Shown: positions 27,097 to 35,512 of the stretch, one piece after another | Position numbering within the stretch: the first letter of the stretch is position 1 | Layout of the letters: each line of letters begins with the position of its first letter | NCBI RefSeq assembly: GCF_018598225.1 | Contig: NZ_JAHESF010000013.1 | Coordinates: forward strand, 158,581-222,580 | Reading direction: 5' to 3' | Length of the DNA stretch: 64,000 nt | From: Chryseosolibacter histidinae | Lineage (GTDB): Bacteria; Bacteroidota; Bacteroidia; Cytophagales; Cyclobacteriaceae | Notes under the pieces: generated by a model | Database searches by the model: none | Told to the model about the DNA's origin: nothing | What the model saw: the letters and a program-made list of their open reading frames with translations, nothing else | Made by a program: the position numbers and the translations under genes

Positions 27097-29187
27097 TTAA
27101 CCCAGTTGTATAAAGATCCTGTCACCTTTCGAAACCCTGCTGCCTGCATCCAGTGATTGCTTCACAACCCTGCCTCTGCCATCATAAAAAACTTTCAGTC
27201 CTGATTTTTCAAGCAAATAAATGGCGTCGCGGAAAGTCATTCCTTTCACATCGGGCACGATATTCTTTCCGATAATATTCTTCTTCCAGTTAACACCGTT
27301 TCCTGTTCTGCTGGAGCGCACCCATTCCTCCTCGGTATTGGTGTGTGTGGATATGCCCAGCTCATTGCATAACATTGTCAGCTCCTGCTGGTTACCAGCC
27401 TTGATCACGGGAAGCACATCTGAAGTGGCGAACTTCTTCAGCGCCATGGGCTCATGCAGGTTGATGTCCCTCGCATAAATGTTATCCGCTATTTCCTTGA
27501 ACACAGGAGCTGCCACACTGCTGCCGTACTGCTGCCATCCGCGCGGATTTTTGATCATCACAATGGCGCTGTACCGTGGCGCATGTGCCGGGAAATATCC
27601 TGCGAAAGATGTGATATACCGCTTGGTGTAATGTCCGTTCTGAAGGATCTGGGCCGTGCCTGTTTTACCAGCGATCCTGTAATGCGTACCTCTGATATTC
27701 TTGGCTGTACCTTTTTCCACAACACCTTCCAGCAGCAGCTTGAGCTTGTTCAGGGTCTCACGTGAACAGATCTTGCTGTTGAGCACGTCGGTTTCATAAC
27801 TTTCTTCTTCGCTGTCAGCCTTTTTCACTGACTTTACAAATACGGGCCTGATCATCACACCGTCGTTGGCCACCGCGTTGTAAAGCGCCAGTGTATGCAG
27901 CGGCGTGAACTCGAAGCCATAACCATACGCCATCCACGGAAGGCTGATCCCGCTCCATCCTTTTTCTCCGGGGCGTGTGATCTTCGGCATGGGCTCTCCC
28001 ACCAGCTGAACGCCCAGCGGTTTCGAAAGCTTCAGCCTGTCTAAGTACTCCACAAATTTCTGAGGCTTCACGCCAAAATGTTTGTCGACCAGCTTCGCCA
28101 TGGCCACGTTGGATGAATGCTCAAAGGCTTCTGCAATGGTTACCCTGCCAAGGCCTCCTTCTTCATGGTCGCGCACCGTCTTATTATAAAACATGTGCTC
28201 ACCGTTGCCGGTGTCGATGCTGTCGGTAAGCTCGATGTTGGTGTCTTCCAGCAATGCCATCATGGTCACGAGCTTGAACGTTGAACCAGGTTCAAAATTC
28301 ATGGCTGCTGCAAACTGGAATTTCTCATAGAAGTTTCCTTTTCCGTCGCTGCTGAGATTGGAAACGGCTTTGATCTCACCGGTCTTCACTTCCATCACGG
28401 CTACGAGGCCGTCATCTGCATCGTGCTGCAGCATGGCTTTGTGAAGCGCTGTTTCGGCCACGTCCTGAAGGTTGACATCGAGCGTTGTCTGAAGATCGAG
28501 TCCGTCAACGGCTTTAACGTTGTTGGCATCGAAGATCGGCTTCCAGATGCCACCCGCTATCTTCTGATAATAAGCGTAGCCATCCTGCCCACCTAAATGC
28601 TGATTGAAGCTGTATTCCAAACCCACCCCTTTATCATTCTCGTTCACGTAACCGATGGTTCTGCGGCTCAGGTTCGAAAACGGCCTGTAACGCACGTCCA
28701 CTTTTTCAAAAATAGCTCCGCCTCTCAACCGACCCTGGCGGAAGATCGGCCAGGTCATCATCGTCTTTTTATCCTGGTAGTCGATCTGCTTGCGGTTAAG
28801 AACAATGTACTGCTTGCCGGTTTCACGGGCATCGATCAGCATCTCTTTGTATTCTTTCTTCGATTTGTCCTTAAAAAACGTTGCCAGATGCCACGCGAGC
28901 GAATCAACACCTTTTTTGAAAACGTCATCTTTCGGAAGCGTTGCATCGAACGCAATTTTATAAAAGGGCAGAGAGGTTGCCAGCAGACTTCCGTTGTCTG
29001 AATATATATTTCCGCGGGTTGCCTTTACCCGCTTGTAGTCGAAAGAGATGCGCTCGCCCATGGCTGCCCACTTCTCTCCTTCTGCAAACTGGATATGGCC
29101 GATCTTGGCAATCACGGCAATGGCAAAAAGCATCACCGCAAGAAATGCCACCCTGACACGTAATAATATGGACTTCTTAATATTCAC
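27097..29187 (-). CDS. ftsI: Septal transpeptidase FtsI (class B PBP) with PASTA domain
   Basis: 696 residues. One N-terminal membrane anchor (about 8-25), a dimerisation domain, then the transpeptidase with the three motifs SxxK (PGSTFKLV), SxN (HSSNVAM) and KTG (AGKTGTAQ). Residues about 635-696 (IVPDVKGMTFRDAIYLLEKS ... FIQLG) form one PASTA domain, which in other penicillin-binding proteins binds cell-wall fragments. Cross-links septal peptidoglycan with FtsW. The start is GTG, overlapping ftsL by 11 bp. Confidence 0.95.
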   Translation of the reverse strand: MNIKKSILLRVRVAFLAVMLFAIAVIAKIGHIQFAEGEKWAAMGERISFDYKRVKATRGNIYSDNGSLLATSLPFYKIAFDATLPKDDVFKKGVDSLAWHLATFFKDKSKKEYKEMLIDARETGKQYIVLNRKQIDYQDKKTMMTWPIFRQGRLRGGAIFEKVDVRYRPFSNLSRRTIGYVNENDKGVGLEYSFNQHLGGQDGYAYYQKIAGGIWKPIFDANNVKAVDGLDLQTTLDVNLQDVAETALHKAMLQHDADDGLVAVMEVKTGEIKAVSNLSSDGKGNFYEKFQFAAAMNFEPGSTFKLVTMMALLEDTNIELTDSIDTGNGEHMFYNKTVRDHEEGGLGRVTIAEAFEHSSNVAMAKLVDKHFGVKPQKFVEYLDRLKLSKPLGVQLVGEPMPKITRPGEKGWSGISLPWMAYGYGFEFTPLHTLALYNAVANDGVMIRPVFVKSVKKADSEEESYETDVLNSKICSRETLNKLKLLLEGVVEKGTAKNIRGTHYRIAGKTGTAQILQNGHYTKRYITSFAGYFPAHAPRYSAIVMIKNPRGWQQYGSSVAAPVFKEIADNIYARDINLHEPMALKKFATSDVLPVIKAGNQQELTMLCNELGISTHTNTEEEWVRSSRTGNGVNWKKNIIGKNIVPDVKGMTFRDAIYLLEKSGLKVFYDGRGRVVKQSLDAGSRVSKGDRIFIQLG

Positions 29188-29572
29188 TCTCTTTCACTAC
29201 AATTTTATGCGGAGGTCTTAAACTTTCTTTTAATCCGTAAGCATTTACTTTTCTCGCTACTTCTGACTGCTTGCTGGAAAACATCAAGTCAGCCTTCAGC
29301 GTGGTGTAATCGGCCCGCAGGTCTTCTACTTCAGCCTGAATGTTGTTGATCTGGCGTACCGTCTTTTCAGCATGGTGTGTATTGCCGATGTATAACAACC
29401 CGAGCGCCATTACAAAAAGGATCTTGGGCACATACTGAACAGGGAAACCTTCTTCGAAATAAGCTTCCAGCTTGAGCCGCTTCTCCAACCCGGAAAAGAC
29501 GCTTGTGCCAGACGACCCCGCCGCTCTCTTGCTTTCCGGTTTTGCGCTTATTTTAAATTTGTTCTCCGCCAT
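29177..29572 (-). CDS. ftsL: FtsL-like division protein
   Basis: 131 residues. A charged cytoplasmic head (about 1-48), one membrane segment at about 50-68 (ILFVMALGLLYIG), then a coiled coil with a leucine/isoleucine heptad (VRQINNIQAEVEDLRADYTTL). This is the layout of FtsL, which pairs with FtsB/FtsQ to activate FtsWI. Position between rsmH and ftsI supports the call; sequence identity to other FtsL proteins is usually too low to read by eye. Confidence 0.82.
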   Translation of the reverse strand: MAENKFKISAKPESKRAAGSSGTSVFSGLEKRLKLEAYFEEGFPVQYVPKILFVMALGLLYIGNTHHAEKTVRQINNIQAEVEDLRADYTTLKADLMFSSKQSEVARKVNAYGLKESLRPPHKIVVKESEY

Positions 29573-29600
29573 TTTCTATTTTCAATTGTTGATCTCCTGA

Positions 29601-29635
29601 TTGCCTACTGCTCTTTTGCCTACTGCCTACTATTT
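29601..29635. repeat. Heptad array CAGTAGG at the rsmH stop
   Basis: In mRNA sense TAGTAGG, CAGTAGG, then an interruption, then CAGTAGG, in the rsmH-ftsL gap. The rsmH stop TAG (29630-29632) is the first base triplet of the array. The same family with a similar interruption lies at 47388-47434 before recA. Confidence 0.7.
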
Positions 29636-30568
29636 CTCGATCTTCTCCGCCACCCTCAGCTTGGCACTCCTGGCCCTGCTATTCTCACTGATCTCCTCTT
29701 CCGAAGCTTCGATCGGCTTTCGCGTTACGGTCTCAAAAGGTTTGATCTCGTTTCCATAAAAGTCCTTCTCCACATCACCGAACACCTTTCCTTTGTTCAT
29801 ATAGTTCTTCACCATCCTGTCTTCGAGGGAGTGGTACGACATGATCACCAGCCTCCCTCCCGTTGTCAACACTTCGCCAGATTGGTGCAAAAAATTTTCG
29901 AGCGCCTTCATCTCGTCATTGACTTCGATGCGTAACGCCTGAAACACCTGGGCGAAGTATTTATTTTCTTTCCCTCTTGGAGCAATTTCCCGCAGCGCAC
30001 TTTTCAGATCTTCGGTTCGCGCGAAGGGTTTATTCACCCTTTGCTGTGCCACCAGCCTGGCGGCAGTTCTGGCATTTTTCAATTCGCCATACATGCCGAA
30101 GATCTTGTGCAGCTCCTCCTCCGGGTATTCATTCAATACACCGGCAGCGGTCTGCGTAATGTTCTTATCCATCCGCATGTCGAGCGGACCATCAAACCGT
30201 GTTGAGAACCCGCGTTCCGGAGAATCGATCTGGTGTGACGAGATCCCCAGGTCTGCGAGTATTCCGTCTACTTCGGTTACTCCATTCAGCTTCAGGTACT
30301 TTTTGAGGTACATGAAGTTTGCCTGACAAAATGTAAAAGAACGGCTCTTTATCTTCTCTGCTTCCTTCCTTGCGTCATCATCCTGATCAAAAGCGATCAG
30401 TCTTCCCTCTCTCAGCTGCTCAAGGATTCTCAGACTGTGCCCTCCACCACCGAATGTCACATCTACATAGACGCCATCCGGTTTTATATTCAGAGCTTCC
30501 ACACATTGCTCCAACATCACTGGGCGGTGATAGGAGCTGCCAGATCCGAGCTGCGAGCCGTGAGTCAT
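29630..30568 (-). CDS. rsmH: 16S rRNA (cytosine1402-N4)-methyltransferase RsmH
   Basis: 312 residues. SAM-binding loop VDVTFGGGGHS, then DGILADLGISSHQ, GFSTRFDGPLDMRMD and the C-terminal MSYHSLEDRMVKNYM are all RsmH signatures. The N-terminus MTHGSQLGSGSS precedes the conserved YHRPVML. These first 12 residues are encoded by a heptad array, and there is no other Met before YHRPV. The ATG overlaps the TGA of the four-helix-bundle gene (ATGA). The stop TAG is also array-derived. Confidence 0.96.
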   Translation of the reverse strand: MTHGSQLGSGSSYHRPVMLEQCVEALNIKPDGVYVDVTFGGGGHSLRILEQLREGRLIAFDQDDDARKEAEKIKSRSFTFCQANFMYLKKYLKLNGVTEVDGILADLGISSHQIDSPERGFSTRFDGPLDMRMDKNITQTAAGVLNEYPEEELHKIFGMYGELKNARTAARLVAQQRVNKPFARTEDLKSALREIAPRGKENKYFAQVFQALRIEVNDEMKALENFLHQSGEVLTTGGRLVIMSYHSLEDRMVKNYMNKGKVFGDVEKDFYGNEIKPFETVTRKPIEASEEEISENSRARSAKLRVAEKIEK

Positions 30569-30573
30569 GAATC
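30534..30573. repeat. Heptad array at the four-helix-bundle/rsmH junction
   Basis: Plus-strand units GAGCTGC, CAGATCC, GAGCTGC, GAGCCGT, GAGTCAT, GAATCCC, strict 7-bp period over 40 bp. It spans the stop of the four-helix-bundle gene and the first codons of rsmH. Oriented opposite to the array at 30940-30965 on the other side of the same gene. Confidence 0.7.
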
Positions 30574-30921
30574 CCCCACTGTCTTAATGAAGCTATGTAT
30601 CATCTTTTGCTCTTCATCAACATCCTTGAGAAGATTACTTACAATATCCTTGTCACCATATCCCAGCATCTCAATAATAAGCACCTGCGTTTCTAGCTCA
30701 TAGGCAGATCCTAATGACGTCTCCAAGTAATTTTTATAATCCTTTTTACTCGTTTTTGCACTGCCTTCTGCAATGTTCGAAGGAATGGATACAGCTGCTT
30801 TCGTGATCTGTATAGTCAGTCCATACTTTTCTACTGAAGGTAGCTGCTTAGCCAGTTGATACGTCCTAAACACTATCTCCATTCCTTTTTGCCAGATCTT
30901 TAACTTTTTAAAGTTCTTCAT
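30565..30921 (-). CDS. Four-helix-bundle protein (S23/IVS family)
   Basis: 118 residues, all-helical. Family features: opening FKKLKIWQKGMEIVFRTYQL, then LPSVEKYGLTIQITKAAVSIPSNIAEGSAK, and LGSAYELETQVLIIEMLGY. This is the family first seen as ORFs in intervening sequences of 23S rRNA genes and related to the Avd accessory protein of diversity-generating retroelements (family knowledge). Its place between mraZ and rsmH is foreign to the dcw cluster. It is flanked on both sides by heptad arrays in opposite orientation, and its stop overlaps the rsmH start. No reverse transcriptase is near. Function unknown. Confidence 0.92.
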   Translation of the reverse strand: MKNFKKLKIWQKGMEIVFRTYQLAKQLPSVEKYGLTIQITKAAVSIPSNIAEGSAKTSKKDYKNYLETSLGSAYELETQVLIIEMLGYGDKDIVSNLLKDVDEEQKMIHSFIKTVGDS

Positions 30922-30939
30922 CTCTGTGCATTTACTAGA

Positions 30940-30965
30940 AGCTCACAGCTAAAAGCTCACAGCTT
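30940..30965. repeat. Heptad array between mraZ and the four-helix-bundle gene
   Basis: Plus-strand AGCTCAC, AGCTAAA, AGCTCAC, AGCTTAT; in mRNA sense GCTGTGA, GCTTTTA, GCTGTGA. It begins immediately at the mraZ stop codon (30964-30966) and ends about 19 bp before the four-helix-bundle start. With the array at 30534-30573 it brackets that gene. Confidence 0.7.
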
Positions 30966-31407
30966 ATTCATTTAAGTATTTCTCTGCTAGCTTAGACAAC
31001 TCACCGGGGTCTTGAATCAAGTGCTTCTCATAGATGGATGGATTCCAGAGCTCAACTTTGTTCCCCATACCTACCAGGATCGCATCCTTGTCGATCTGTG
31101 CATACGTCAGCATATTCTTGGGGATCAGGAACCGGCCGTTGTTGTCCAACTCCACGGTTACTACTCCCGATAAAAAATTGCGCTGAAGCTTCCGGTACTC
31201 TTCGTTGAATTCGTTCAGACCTGAAATTTTTGAGAAGACTTTCTTGAACTCCACCATGGGGTAGAGTATGAGGCATTGCTCAAATCCCCTACGGATCACA
31301 AGCTCCTGACCTCCCTCATCGGGAAGCTGAGCTTTGATCCGCGCAGGAAGTACCAGCCTTCCTTTGGAATCTAGCTTGCTCTCATATTCACTGGTGAAGA
31401 AAGTCAT
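30964..31407 (-). CDS. mraZ: Transcriptional regulator MraZ
   Basis: 147 residues, two SpoVT/AbrB-like domains. Each carries the DNA-binding loop pattern: SKLDSKGRLVLPARIK (first repeat) and ELDNNGRFLIPKNML (second). MraZ represses its own dcw operon in other bacteria by binding tandem boxes upstream (family knowledge); such boxes are present here at 31454-31483. First gene of the cluster. Confidence 0.97.
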   Translation of the reverse strand: MTFFTSEYESKLDSKGRLVLPARIKAQLPDEGGQELVIRRGFEQCLILYPMVEFKKVFSKISGLNEFNEEYRKLQRNFLSGVVTVELDNNGRFLIPKNMLTYAQIDKDAILVGMGNKVELWNPSIYEKHLIQDPGELSKLAEKYLNE

Positions 31408-31436
31408 AGACGTAGTGGTTGTCTTTTCCTCCTAAG

Positions 31437-31466
31437 CAAACATAAGTATTTTCGTGCCACTTCCAA
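31437..31466 (-). promoter_or_regulatory. mraZ/dcw promoter, Bacteroidota type
   Basis: On the minus strand TTG (31464-31466), 19 bases, then TATGTTTG (31437-31444), matching TTG-N19-TAnnTTTG. A Shine-Dalgarno-like TAGGAGG lies between it and the mraZ start at 31407. The -33 region is overlapped by the MraZ boxes. Confidence 0.8.
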
Positions 31467-31483
31467 CCACTTTCGCCCACTTT
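31454..31483 (-). promoter_or_regulatory. Three tandem MraZ boxes
   Basis: On the minus strand AAAGTGGGCG (31474-31483), AAAGTGGTTG (31464-31473) and GAAGTGGCAC (31454-31463): three direct 10-bp repeats, the spacing and AAAGTGG core known for MraZ operators. They overlap the promoter -33 element, so binding should block transcription (inference). Confidence 0.85.
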
Positions 31484-31657
31484 TTTGCATTTTTTACCAG
31501 TACAGCGCACAAAAAGCCGTAAAAAGCCGCTTTTTCGCCTTGGGAAGTGTGATAATTTTTTTCAGATTTTTATCTCAGCGTGATTTTTTTCCGCCTTTTC
31601 AGGCTAAAAACTGAGGAAAATACGGTGCTGCCAGGGTTGTGTTCCCCGAAAATGTGG

Positions 31658-31677
31658 AAAGTGGTATAAAGTGGGAA
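31658..31677 (+). promoter_or_regulatory. Second pair of MraZ-like boxes, opposite orientation
   Basis: AAAGTGGTAT (31658-31667) and AAAGTGGGAA (31668-31677) are direct 10-bp repeats on the plus strand, about 175 bp from the first set and 14 bp beyond the CoA-transferase stop. No plus-strand gene starts nearby, so this may be a remote operator for looping, or a leftover. Confidence 0.55.
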
Positions 31678-31690
31678 GGAGTTACGTTGA

Positions 31691-32857
31691 TCAAAGACCA
31701 GAGTCCAACAACCGGATGATCTCGTCGGTATGTTCGCCCAACTTTGGAGGTGCTGATAATTGGACCGGATCATCTGGGGAAGCATGGGCAACGTAGGTTC
31801 TTACACCCTGCAATCCGCTGCCGCGCAGCACCAATTGTTTAACCTCCTCCATTTGAAAGACCTGGCTCATGTCCTGGATAATTCCCGCCGGGATCTTAGC
31901 CGCGTGGATCTTCGGCATCAGCTCCTGCGATGACAATGTACTGATCCTTGCTGTTAGGGATGCCGCCAAGGCTTTTCTGTTCTCTACCCTTAAAGCGTTG
32001 GTACTATACCGGTGATCGCCAGCCACTTCATTGAGATCAAGCAATTTACATAACGCCCTGAACTGCTGATCGCTGCCCACGGCCATGATCAGCTCTTTGC
32101 CGTCTGCCGTTGTGAACACTTCACCGTAAGGTGCTATGTTGGGATGCGCAGAGCCCTGTTTTTGAGGTAATTTGTGAGCCACGAGCCAGTTGCTAGCCTG
32201 GTTGACCAGCGATGCAGCCGCAGCCTGGATCAGCGATACCTCCACCAGTTTTCCTCTCCCGGTTTTTACCCGTTCGAGCATGGCCAGCAATAACCCTTCT
32301 TTCAACTGGTGACCGGCAAGCACATCCACCAGCGCCACCGGCATTTTGAGCGATGGCCCTCCCGGTTCTCCATTCATGAACATAAATCCCGTTTCAGCCT
32401 GGATGATGGCGTCATAGCCAACGCGCGGATTACCGGCCCCATACCCTGAGATCTGCCCATAGATCAGGTCCGGATGATCCTGCGATAAGGTTTTGTAGTC
32501 GACGCCGAGCTTTTCAGCATCACCGGGTTTGTAGCTGGCGATCACAATGTCTGACCTGCGGGCAAGTTTCTGAACGATATTTTTACCTTCAATCGTATTT
32601 AAATCGATTGCAATTGAACGTTTACCCCAGTTCACAGCACAAAAGTAAGCGGACCGGTCATCGGTTTTTTCTCCTGCAGACTTCCAGCTTCGCGTCACAT
32701 CACCACCCGCGGTCAGGTTCTCTACCTTGATCACTTCCGCGCCAAGCTCTGCAAAAAACTGCCCTACCGCAGGGCCTGCCAGCACGGAGGCCAGTTCCAG
32801 CACCTTATAACCTTTTAATTGGCTCACTTTTTCACTGATTTTTAAGGCAAAATCCAC
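31691..32857 (-). CDS. CaiB/BaiF family CoA transferase (class III)
   Basis: 388 residues, cytoplasmic. Class III fold signs: LKGYKVLELASVLAGPAVGQ near the start, AELGAEVIKVEN, the catalytic Asp region MPVALVDVLAGHQ, and PNIAPYGEVFTTADGKELIM. The family moves CoA between acyl groups or racemises 2-methylacyl-CoA; the substrate cannot be told. The start codon is GTG; no ATG precedes the conserved core. It is divergent from the TlpA-like gene and upstream of the dcw region. Confidence 0.93.
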   Translation of the reverse strand: MDFALKISEKVSQLKGYKVLELASVLAGPAVGQFFAELGAEVIKVENLTAGGDVTRSWKSAGEKTDDRSAYFCAVNWGKRSIAIDLNTIEGKNIVQKLARRSDIVIASYKPGDAEKLGVDYKTLSQDHPDLIYGQISGYGAGNPRVGYDAIIQAETGFMFMNGEPGGPSLKMPVALVDVLAGHQLKEGLLLAMLERVKTGRGKLVEVSLIQAAAASLVNQASNWLVAHKLPQKQGSAHPNIAPYGEVFTTADGKELIMAVGSDQQFRALCKLLDLNEVAGDHRYSTNALRVENRKALAASLTARISTLSSQELMPKIHAAKIPAGIIQDMSQVFQMEEVKQLVLRGSGLQGVRTYVAHASPDDPVQLSAPPKLGEHTDEIIRLLDSGL

Positions 32858-32922
32858 TGCCGGGGCCGAATTGTAAAATCATTTCTCGCATTTTTGTGTT
32901 TTGTCACCATATCAATTCGCCC

Positions 32923-34170
32923 ATGAACAGATTTTTGGCTACCGGTGCCGTTTTATTGATCCTTGCTTCGTGCAAGTCAGAAAGGGAAACTGCGAACATT
33001 CTTAAACAAGGAACCTGGAGAGCAACCATCGAGATCCAGGGCCAGCAACTCCCTTTTAATTTCGAGCTGGTGAACGATGCACAGGGTGGCTACGATCTCT
33101 ACATCCGTAACGCAGGCGAAAAGCTGCTGCTGGATGAGGTTGCCGTTTCCGGCGATTCGGTAGACATTGGCCTGCATATCTTCGACGCCAACATCAAAGC
33201 CGTGATCAAGGGCGATACGCTTCAGGGCGAGTTCATCAAAAATTACGAGAAGGATTACAACATCCCGTTCCTTGCGGTGTATGGACAGGGCTATCGTTTC
33301 GAGCCCTCCAAAGACACCACGAACATTCCTGACTTCAATGGAAAATACAGCGTGAACTTCATCAGCGAGAACGATACCACGCCTGCCATCGGGATCTTCA
33401 CACAACACCGCGATAGCGTAACAGGAACGTTCCTCACCGAAACAGGAGATTACCGCTACCTGCAGGGCAACGTGGCCAACGGCATGCTGCAGCTCAGCAC
33501 CTTCGATGGCAACCACGCCTACATCTTCACAGCTTCCAAACAAGCCGATGGAAAGCTGATGGGTGAATTCTACAGCGGCAAGAATCATATGGAGTTCTGG
33601 ACAGGCGAAAAGAATGATCAGGCTGCGCTGGCCGACCCTGAGTCGCTCACCTATCTGAAGAAAGGATACGAGAAGATCGAGTTCAGCTTTCCGGATGTGA
33701 ATGGAAAACCGGTGACGCTGAATGATGAGAAATACAAGAACAAAGTGGTGATCCTTCAGCTTTTCGGAACATGGTGCCCGAACTGTATGGACGAAACAAA
33801 ATTCCTGTCACCCTGGTATGACCAGAACAAACAACGCGGCGTGGAGATCATCGGGCTTGCCTATGAAAGGAAACCTGATTTTGAGTATGCCAGCAACCGC
33901 GTAAAAAAAATGACCGGCAAGTTCGGCGTGCAGTATGATTTTGTCATTGCCGGAACGAACGATAAAGCGAAGGCCTCCGAAACACTGCCGCAGCTCAACC
34001 GCGTAGTGGCGTTTCCCACCACCATCTTTATCGGTAAAGACGGCAAGGTGAAAAAGATCCATACAGGCTTTTCTGGCCCGGGCACTGGCGTGTATTACGA
34101 CCAGTTTGTGCAGCACTTTAACGAGACTGTGAATGAACTTTTAAGTGAGGATCTGACTTCTAAAAATTAG
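32923..34170 (+). CDS. TlpA-like thiol-disulfide lipoprotein
   Basis: 415 residues from the chosen start MNRFLATG, whose signal peptide ends in the lipobox LASC at about 14-17. An upstream in-frame Met at 32896 would spoil the signal peptide. The N-terminal half (about 25-240) is beta-rich and unassigned. Residues about 255-405 form a thioredoxin fold with the active site GTWCPNCMDE and the cis-Pro region VAFPTTIFI. Probably reduces or isomerises disulfides in the periplasm. Confidence 0.92.
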   Translation: MNRFLATGAVLLILASCKSERETANILKQGTWRATIEIQGQQLPFNFELVNDAQGGYDLYIRNAGEKLLLDEVAVSGDSVDIGLHIFDANIKAVIKGDTLQGEFIKNYEKDYNIPFLAVYGQGYRFEPSKDTTNIPDFNGKYSVNFISENDTTPAIGIFTQHRDSVTGTFLTETGDYRYLQGNVANGMLQLSTFDGNHAYIFTASKQADGKLMGEFYSGKNHMEFWTGEKNDQAALADPESLTYLKKGYEKIEFSFPDVNGKPVTLNDEKYKNKVVILQLFGTWCPNCMDETKFLSPWYDQNKQRGVEIIGLAYERKPDFEYASNRVKKMTGKFGVQYDFVIAGTNDKAKASETLPQLNRVVAFPTTIFIGKDGKVKKIHTGFSGPGTGVYYDQFVQHFNETVNELLSEDLTSKN

Positions 34171-34212
34171 AGGTTCCCTCGCAGCACGAAGCTGGAACTT
34201 CAAGCTAAAGAA

Positions 34213-35385
34213 ATGAAACGTGTAGTAGTAGGATTATCCGGGGGTGTAGATTCAAGCGTAACAGCATACCTGTTGCAGCAGCAGGGTTACGAGGTGATCG
34301 GTATGTTCATGAAGAACTGGCACGATGACTCTGTGACCATCAGCAACGAATGCCCCTGGCTGGACGACAGCAACGATGCCATGATCGTGGCACAGCATCT
34401 CGGCATCCCTTTCCAGGCTATCGACCTCAGCGCGGAATACAAGAAACGTATTGTCGACTACATGTTCGCAGAATACCAGCGCGGCCGTACACCGAATCCC
34501 GATGTGCTCTGCAACCGCGAGATCAAATTCGATATCTTCCTGAATGCTGCCTTGAAACTCGGCGCCGACTTCGTGGCAACAGGCCACTATGCACGCAAAG
34601 CGGAGATCCAGCAAAACGGAAAAACAACCTACAGGCTACTCGCCGGTAAAGATCCGAACAAAGACCAGAGCTACTTTCTCTGCCAGCTTACGCAAGAGCA
34701 GCTCTCACGTTCCCTGTTCCCTATCGGTGAGCTGCTGAAGCCCGAAGTAAGGGCCATCGCCAAAAAAATAAACCTTGTCACGGCAGATAAAAAAGACTCG
34801 CAGGGATTGTGCTTCGTCGGAAAAGTGCACCTGCCTGACTTCTTGCAACAAAAGCTGCAATCGAAAAAAGGAAAGGTGATCGAAGTGCCTGCTGAGTCGA
34901 CTGCGTTCAGCAACGGTTACGCGGCTGATGACCTTGTTGGATTGTCTACGCCATACACGCTGGAGACCACCCTCGGAAAAGTTGTGGGTGAGCACAACGG
35001 CGCACACTACTACACCATCGGGCAGCGCAAAGGTCTCAATATCGGCGGCCACGCTAAACCGCTGTTCGTCATCGGCACGGACACTGACGAGAATGTCATT
35101 TATACCGGCATGGGCGACGACCATCCCGGTCTCTATAGAAGAGGATTGTTCATTCCCAATGCCGATGAGCACTGGGTGAGACCCGATCTCAGGCTCAATG
35201 TGAACGAGACCGCGCAATACGAGGCCAGGATCAGGTATCGCCAGAAGCTCGAAGCATGCACACTGCACAAAAAGGCAGAAGGGCTTTACATTATCTTCGA
35301 TAAGCCTCAGAAGAGCATCACCCCCGGCCAATTCGCAGCCTGGTACAAGGATGAGGAGCTGGTGGGCTCTGGTGTTATCAACTGA
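34213..35385 (+). CDS. mnmA: tRNA 2-thiouridylase MnmA
   Basis: 390 residues, cytoplasmic. PP-loop [15 protein letters not shown], catalytic Cys in [12 protein letters not shown] and second Cys in [10 protein letters not shown]. Puts sulfur on U34 of Lys, Glu and Gln tRNAs. The C-terminal [10 protein letters not shown] and [18 protein letters not shown] are typical. Its stop is followed directly by a large heptad array. Confidence 0.97.
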   Translation: MKRVVVGLSGGVDSSVTAYLLQQQGYEVIGMFMKNWHDDSVTISNECPWLDDSNDAMIVAQHLGIPFQAIDLSAEYKKRIVDYMFAEYQRGRTPNPDVLCNREIKFDIFLNAALKLGADFVATGHYARKAEIQQNGKTTYRLLAGKDPNKDQSYFLCQLTQEQLSRSLFPIGELLKPEVRAIAKKINLVTADKKDSQGLCFVGKVHLPDFLQQKLQSKKGKVIEVPAESTAFSNGYAADDLVGLSTPYTLETTLGKVVGEHNGAHYYTIGQRKGLNIGGHAKPLFVIGTDTDENVIYTGMGDDHPGLYRRGLFIPNADEHWVRPDLRLNVNETAQYEARIRYRQKLEACTLHKKAEGLYIIFDKPQKSITPGQFAAWYKDEELVGSGVIN

Positions 35386-35388
35386 TAT

Positions 35389-35512
35389 AGGTAAACGGTA
35401 AGCGGTATTCGGTAATCGGTGGTGAGTGCTTGTAATCTGACTGATTACTGATTACTGATCACCGGTCACGGATTACCGATCACTGATTACTGATTACCGA
35501 TTACTGATTATC
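35389..35512. repeat. Heptad array with inverted arms, GGTAATC/GATTACC family
   Basis: Left arm GGTAAAC, GGTAAGC, GGTATTC, GGTAATC (35391-35420). Right arm from about 35440: GATTACT, GATTACT, GATCACC, GGTCACG, GATTACC, GATCACT, GATTACT and so on to 35512, the reverse complement theme. About 20 bp separates the arms. Lies between convergent mnmA and the DUF502 gene; the DUF502 stop TGA is inside the right arm. Confidence 0.88.

Noticed and set aside
30565..30921. Diversity-generating retroelement (Avd-like protein)
   Set aside because: No reverse transcriptase, template repeat or variable repeat nearby; the protein fits the wider four-helix-bundle family.
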